A DNA stretch of 7,262 nucleotides from assembly GCA_025999775.1 (NCBI GenBank), contig BNXT01000065.1:1-7262 (forward strand), read 5' to 3'. Position numbers and translations under genes: made by a program. Under the pieces are notes generated by a model, which was not told where the DNA came from, did no database searches, and saw only the letters and a program-made list of their open reading frames with translations. Source of the DNA: Bacteroidia bacterium (GTDB lineage Bacteria; Bacteroidota; Bacteroidia; Bacteroidales; P3). How positions within the stretch are numbered: the first letter of the stretch is position 1; each line of letters begins with the position of its first letter. Shown here in pieces: positions 7,187-7,262 of this stretch.

Positions 7187-7262
7187 TCCCGTTTTAAAAT
7201 CATAAGTAGCTGATTATCAAATAGTTAAATAAATGAGTTAAAAAGATTCAACTGGTGAACCA
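7187..7262. other. A/T-rich non-coding sequence upstream of the mraZ promoter
   Basis: No convincing coding frame, RNA gene or terminator is visible in these 76 bases. Small symmetric elements are TGATTATCA (7211-7219) and TGGTGAACCA (7253-7262) at the very edge, and GTTAAA occurs twice (7224 and 7237). None can be assigned a role from the window. Confidence 0.5.

Noticed and set aside
7105..7191. Possible MraZ operators: TGGGA just downstream of the -7 box (7105-7109) and CGGGA near 7187-7191
   Set aside because: E. coli-type MraZ sites are tandem TGGG repeats about 10 bases apart. Here there are only two isolated matches about 80 bases apart, which is expected by chance.
6889..7197. Plus-strand frame of 102 codons over mraZ and its promoter
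   Set aside because: It is antisense to mraZ, and its C-terminal part is low-complexity Lys/Ile from the A-tracts. There is no independent support.
7247..7262. Inverted repeat and terminal ACCA at the right edge, resembling a tRNA 3' end
   Set aside because: No acceptor stem, T-arm or anticodon arm can be built from the adjoining A/T-rich sequence, and the window ends there.

Overview
The window is the first part of a division and cell-wall (dcw) gene cluster, with every gene on the minus strand. In order of transcription, from right to left, it reads: promoter, mraZ, rsmH, an ftsL-like gene, ftsI (a penicillin-binding protein with a PASTA domain), murE, mraY, and a murD-type gene that runs off the left edge. 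Several traits point to Bacteroidota, most likely Bacteroidales: a -33 TTTG / -7 TAnnTTTG promoter, no clear Shine-Dalgarno sequences, a PASTA-tailed FtsI directly after a small FtsL-like protein, a MraY with a long polar insert of the kind seen in that phylum, and MurD C-terminal signatures of the same type. Genus and species cannot be read from this sequence.

The cluster is very tight. Junctions are a 4-base gap (mraZ/rsmH), a 4-base ATGA overlap (rsmH/ftsL), an 8-base overlap (ftsL/ftsI), and gaps of 6, 7 and 2 bases (ftsI/murE, murE/mraY, mraY/murD). No terminator or internal promoter is evident, so one transcript with coupled translation is likely. The only non-coding stretch is about 180 bases at the right end. 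It holds the promoter and a striking series of A-tracts about 10 bases apart.

The products work together. MraZ is a DNA-binding regulator and RsmH methylates 16S rRNA. FtsL and FtsI belong to the septal wall synthesis machinery. MurE adds meso-diaminopimelate (inferred from its DNPR motif) to the UDP-MurNAc dipeptide, and MraY attaches the finished UDP-MurNAc-pentapeptide to undecaprenyl phosphate.

The main anomaly is the last gene. In the usual murD position there is an open frame that encodes only the MurD C-terminal domain. It starts 2 bases after the mraY stop, and its frame is closed by a stop codon 26 codons upstream, so there is no room for the N-terminal UDP-binding domain or the ATP-binding central domain. 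Some ligase motifs in the remaining part are altered, while the fold-defining segments are well kept. Either murD has suffered an internal deletion and is decaying, or this is a stand-alone MurD C-terminal domain with a different role. A working D-glutamate ligase would then have to be encoded elsewhere.
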